Assembly: GCA_013817655.1 (NCBI GenBank) | Contig: JACDCJ010000092.1 | Span: forward strand, 1-7,662 | DNA from: Actinosomnolentus pattersoniae (SeqCode) | GTDB lineage: Bacteria; Actinomycetota; UBA4738 | DNA: 7,662 bases | Reading direction: 5' to 3' | Shown: positions 5,062-7,662 of the stretch, piece after piece | How positions within the stretch are numbered: position 1 is the stretch's first letter | How the letters are laid out: the number at the start of each line of letters is the position of its first letter | Notes under the pieces: generated by a model | Database searches by the model: none | Seen by the model: only the letters and a program-made list of their open reading frames with translations | Told to the model about the DNA's origin: nothing | Made by a program: the position numbers and the translations under genes

Positions 5062-6372
5062 CTATTCGGGCCAGCTCGCCTCGATGTCGTCGAGGACCCC
5101 CTGAAGTGCGTCGGGCCCCCCCTGCATGTACTCGACCATCCCGGTCCAGAAGCTGCCGGCCCCTACGGCGGAGGGCATCAGGTCCGAGGCGTCGAACCGC
5201 GCCGTGTCGGCGGCTAGAGACTCCGTAAGCACACCGGCGGCCTGTGCCAGAAGCGGGTTGGTGTAGCACTCGGGCCCGACCTCGATGTTGGGGGAGATCC
5301 TGGAAGTCTCCTGGCTCTCTCCCTGCGCGCACTGCACGGGCTGGGAGACGAACCGCTCGATGAAGTCGCGGACCTCCGGGGCATCCCTGAACACCGCGGA
5401 GAGTTCACCGGCGAATAGGGCCGACTCCCCCGGCTGCTCGATAGCGGGGAAGGCGAAGGAGTCGTAGTCGACCCCCGCCTCGGCGTCCTCGGGGAAGAAG
5501 GCGATGATGAAGTTCGCCTGGCGGTGCATGAAGCAGCCGGGCGGGTCGTCGAACATCGGGAGCGGCGCGTCGCCGAAGGCGATCGAGGGCGTCTGATCGG
5601 CGCCGCCCAGGACGTACCCTTCGGTGAACATGACCTGGCCCAACAGCTCGGCGGCGTGAGCGACGGCCGGATCGTTGAACGGGATCTCGTGGGTGACCCA
5701 CTGGTCGTAGACACCCGGTCCGGCCGTCCGGAGCATGATGTCCTCCATCCAGTCCGTGGCCGGCCATCCCGTGGCGCCCCCGCTCTCGAAGCCGACGCAC
5801 CAGGGCGTGCCCCCGTCGGCCACGATCTGGTCGGAGAGGGTGAGCATCTCATCGAATGTGGTTGGCACCTGGTAGCCGGCCGCGTCGAAGTCGTCCTTCG
5901 CGTACCAGACGGTGCTCTTCAGGTTGATGTTGGTGGGGATGCCGTAGTGCTTCCCGTCGAACTCGCCCAGCGATAGGAGATACGAGCCGAACGTGGCCTC
6001 GAGCTCGGCGATGTCGAAGCCCATATCCTCGAGGGCGATGGCGTTCCCCGCCTCGGCCTGCTCGAGCACGGCCCCCGGCTGAGGGTACATGATGACGTCG
6101 GGAGGGTTTCCCCCCTCGACCCGGATCTGCGCCTGCTCCTCGAAGTCTGCCGAGGCCTCGATCTCCGCCGTGTAATCCGTCTCCGAGTTGACCAGGTCGT
6201 CGAGGACGGCCTGAAGGGCCTCGGCCTCGAACGGCTCCATCGCGGCGAACAGCGAGACGCTGCCGGTGTCGGCGCTTTCCTCCTCCTGCTGTCCGTCGCC
6301 CTCGTCGGCGGCACAGGCGGCAGCCAGCAGGATCAATGCAAACGGAAGGACCATCAACCTGAACTTGCGCAT
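5062..6372 (-). CDS. Extracellular sugar-binding lipoprotein of a CUT1 ABC transporter (AglE-like)
   Basis: A 436-residue solute-binding protein that captures an oligosaccharide or glucoside and delivers it to the two permeases encoded downstream. The ATG at 6372 follows a strong ribosome-binding site. Residues 1-19 form a lipoprotein signal with Cys20 as the likely lipidated residue, though the box reads L-A-A-A-C, with Ala rather than Leu at -3. An acidic tether (21-37) comes next. The mature domain shows features of extracellular solute-binding family 1: PDVIMYPQPG (91-100), GIPTNINLKSTVWYAKDDF (144-162), and the ESGGATGWPATDW stretch (196-208), plus PMFDDPPGCFMHRQ (272-285). These last blocks match my memory of alpha-glucoside (AglE) binding proteins. 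Extra Cys at 192, 280, 348 and 369 may form disulfides. Adjacent permease genes and a GH1 hydrolase gene support sugar uptake. AglE likeness points to alpha-glucosides and GH1 to beta-glycosides, so the ligand is open. Confidence 0.93.
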   Translation of the reverse strand: MRKFRLMVLPFALILLAAACAADEGDGQQEEESADTGSVSLFAAMEPFEAEALQAVLDDLVNSETDYTAEIEASADFEEQAQIRVEGGNPPDVIMYPQPGAVLEQAEAGNAIALEDMGFDIAELEATFGSYLLSLGEFDGKHYGIPTNINLKSTVWYAKDDFDAAGYQVPTTFDEMLTLSDQIVADGGTPWCVGFESGGATGWPATDWMEDIMLRTAGPGVYDQWVTHEIPFNDPAVAHAAELLGQVMFTEGYVLGGADQTPSIAFGDAPLPMFDDPPGCFMHRQANFIIAFFPEDAEAGVDYDSFAFPAIEQPGESALFAGELSAVFRDAPEVRDFIERFVSQPVQCAQGESQETSRISPNIEVGPECYTNPLLAQAAGVLTESLAADTARFDASDLMPSAVGAGSFWTGMVEYMQGGPDALQGVLDDIEASWPE

Positions 6373-6376
6373 CTTT

Positions 6377-6386
6377 CCTCCTCCTT
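6377..6386 (-). promoter_or_regulatory. Strong ribosome-binding site of the binding-protein gene
   Basis: On the - strand this reads AAGGAGGAGG, ending 4 nt before the ATG at 6372. It is the strongest site in the sugar operon, much better than those of the permeases and the small membrane protein, and fits the need for excess binding protein. It also fixes the start codon choice. Confidence 0.8.
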
Positions 6387-6437
6387 CGTCCCCTCGAACT
6401 GGATTTAATCACACATCGTGACGGACAGCCCAGTTCC

Positions 6438-7662
6438 TCATCCAGCGTCCAGGCCCCCTGCCGCCGCGACGCCTCCGTACCAGCGGGCGCTCCGCTTTGG
6501 GGTCCTTCGCTGGGTGGGGTAGTCCACGTGGACCAGCCCGAACCGCTTCGAGTACCCTTGCGCCCACTCGAAGTTGTCGAGGAACGACCACAGGAAGTAA
6601 CCGGCGAGCGACGCGCCGGCCTCCGATGCCCGCTGCGCGGCGAGCAGATGGGCTTGGAGGTAGTCGATCCGTTCGACGTCGTCCACGCCGCCCTCCGGGT
6701 CGACGTAGTCGTCGAAGGCGGCCCCGTTCTCGGTGATGTACAAAGGGATGTGGGGATAGTCGCGGTGCAGCCAGAGCAGCAGGTCGGTAAGGCCGTCCGG
6801 GTCGATGGCCCAGCCCATGGCGGTGGCCTCCACGCCCGGTGGAACGAAGGACCACGCCCGGAGGTTGCCCGGTACCGCGCTGGCCCGTAGCTCGCCGCGG
6901 GAGTGCGCGGCGATCGTCTGCCTCGTGTAGTAGTTGACGCCGAGGAACTCCATCGGCCTGGCGATCATCTCCATGTCGCCGTCGCGGACGAACCCGAAGT
7001 CGCTCACCTCGCGGTACCTGGCCAGAAGATCGGTTGGATAGCCGTGCCCGAAAACGGGGTCCAGAAACATCCGGTTCATGTGCTGGCCGGCGATCTCGGC
7101 CGCCGCCACGTCATCTGGGCTATCGGACGCGGGCAGGGTGGGTGTGAAGTTCAGTGTGATCCCGACAGGCCCCTTCGTCGCCTGATGGAGGGCGTCGACG
7201 GCGAGTCCATGGGCAAGCAAAAGGGTATGCGAGGCCGCCAGGGCCTCGCGGGCGTCCGTTCGGCCCGGAGCGTGGATGCCCTCTCCGTAGCCGAGCCAGG
7301 CGCAGACCCATGGCTCGCAAAGCGTGATCCACAGCGCAACGTCGTCTCTCAGTGCCGCACCGACGATGGCCGAATAGTCCGCGAATCGCTCGGCGGTGTC
7401 ACGGCTCGTCCACCCGCCGAGATCCTCCAGCGCCTGAGGGAGGTCCCAGTGGTAGAGCGTGACCACGGGGGAGATGTCGTGGTCGCGAAGGGCCGCCACG
7501 AGGCGGCGGTAGTGATCGAGCCCCTTCCGGTTGGGTGTCCCTCGCCCGTCGGGCTGGATCCGCGGCCATGCCACGGAGAAGCGATATGCGCGGATGCCCA
7601 GTTGGGCCATGAGGGCGACGTCTTCCTCGAACCGGTGGTAGTGGTCGCAGGCGATGTCGCCG
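6438..7662 (-). CDS. GH1 family beta-glycosidase (probable beta-glucosidase), 5' end missing
   Basis: This 407-residue fragment of a glycoside hydrolase family 1 (beta/alpha)8 barrel enters from the right edge (first whole codon at 7661, reading GDIACDHYHRFEEDV), so only about 40-50 N-terminal residues are missing; the ATG at 7610 is internal. The enzyme should hydrolyse a terminal beta-glycosidic bond with retention, in the cytoplasm, since the operon imports the sugar. Visible motifs, numbered in the fragment, are: YRFSVAWPRI (26-35), the glycone-site pair His71/Trp72 in LYHWDLP, the acid/base Glu116 in TLCEP, the NYYTR loop (243-247), the nucleophile Glu311 in ITENG, and Glu365/Trp366 in FEWAQGY. 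The C-terminal RTPKRSARWY is typical. The oddity is Cys115, where GH1 enzymes almost always have Asn (NEP). It lies 65 bp upstream of the binding-protein gene and is the first cistron visible. It could also be a galactosidase or fucosidase; glucosidase is the default. Confidence 0.95.
   Translation of the reverse strand, partial: GDIACDHYHRFEEDVALMAQLGIRAYRFSVAWPRIQPDGRGTPNRKGLDHYRRLVAALRDHDISPVVTLYHWDLPQALEDLGGWTSRDTAERFADYSAIVGAALRDDVALWITLCEPWVCAWLGYGEGIHAPGRTDAREALAASHTLLLAHGLAVDALHQATKGPVGITLNFTPTLPASDSPDDVAAAEIAGQHMNRMFLDPVFGHGYPTDLLARYREVSDFGFVRDGDMEMIARPMEFLGVNYYTRQTIAAHSRGELRASAVPGNLRAWSFVPPGVEATAMGWAIDPDGLTDLLLWLHRDYPHIPLYITENGAAFDDYVDPEGGVDDVERIDYLQAHLLAAQRASEAGASLAGYFLWSFLDNFEWAQGYSKRFGLVHVDYPTQRRTPKRSARWYGGVAAAGGLDAG

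Noticed and set aside
3812..5104. A 430-codon open frame on the + strand, rich in Asp, His and Glu
   Set aside because: It runs antisense to the well-supported MalF-type permease gene. The Asp/His/Glu-heavy composition is what a high-GC membrane gene yields when read on the opposite strand, and there is no RBS or recognisable domain.
6396..6436. Inverted repeat GAACTGG / CCAGTTC between the GH1 and binding-protein genes
   Set aside because: Seven pairs with a 27-nt loop and no T-run. It is not a LacI-type operator shape (such sites are short and symmetrical without a long spacer) and could arise by chance.

Overview
The window is high-GC bacterial DNA with GTG and TTG starts alongside ATG, G-rich Shine-Dalgarno sites and short gene gaps. 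The biotin carboxylase-BCCP fusion, the small RTX-repeat exported protein and the CUT1 sugar operon together suggest an actinobacterial (Actinomycetota-like), possibly uncultured, organism. This placement is inferred from gene style; there is no rRNA or other marker here.

Layout: two gene sets converge at about 2248-2299. On the + strand, the window opens inside the 3' part of an acyl-CoA carboxylase alpha subunit (2-979). Just after its stop lies a very strong ribosome-binding site and an ATG that opens only a 7-codon frame (982-1022), followed by an AT-richer gap with a well-formed 36-nt stem-loop (1134-1169). Next is a small secreted-protein gene that is frameshifted and looks like the two ends of an alpha/beta hydrolase with the core missing (1183-1622). 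After a 13-bp gap comes a compact exported protein made of 16 RTX-type calcium-binding nonapeptides (1636-2247).

On the - strand, read from the right edge, there is a probable sugar uptake and hydrolysis operon. It comprises a GH1 beta-glycosidase (5' end outside the window), an AglE-like solute-binding lipoprotein, a MalF-type permease, a MalG-type permease overlapping it by 4 bp, and a small unrecognised multi-pass membrane protein 10 bp further on. A hairpin sits between the binding-protein gene and the first permease gene. No ATP-binding subunit is present, so one must be encoded elsewhere. The expected flow is capture of a small glucoside by the lipoprotein, import through the permease pair, and hydrolysis of the glycosidic bond in the cytoplasm.

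The points most worth a second look are: Cys in place of the near-invariant Asn before the acid/base Glu of the GH1 enzyme; the orphan RBS with a 7-codon ORF, suggesting a broken operon or a leader peptide; the decayed hydrolase beside an intact RTX protein; the 5' UTR stem-loop; and the unrecognised membrane protein at the end of the sugar operon. I see no CRISPR array, tRNA, rRNA, insertion sequence or convincing new multi-gene system.
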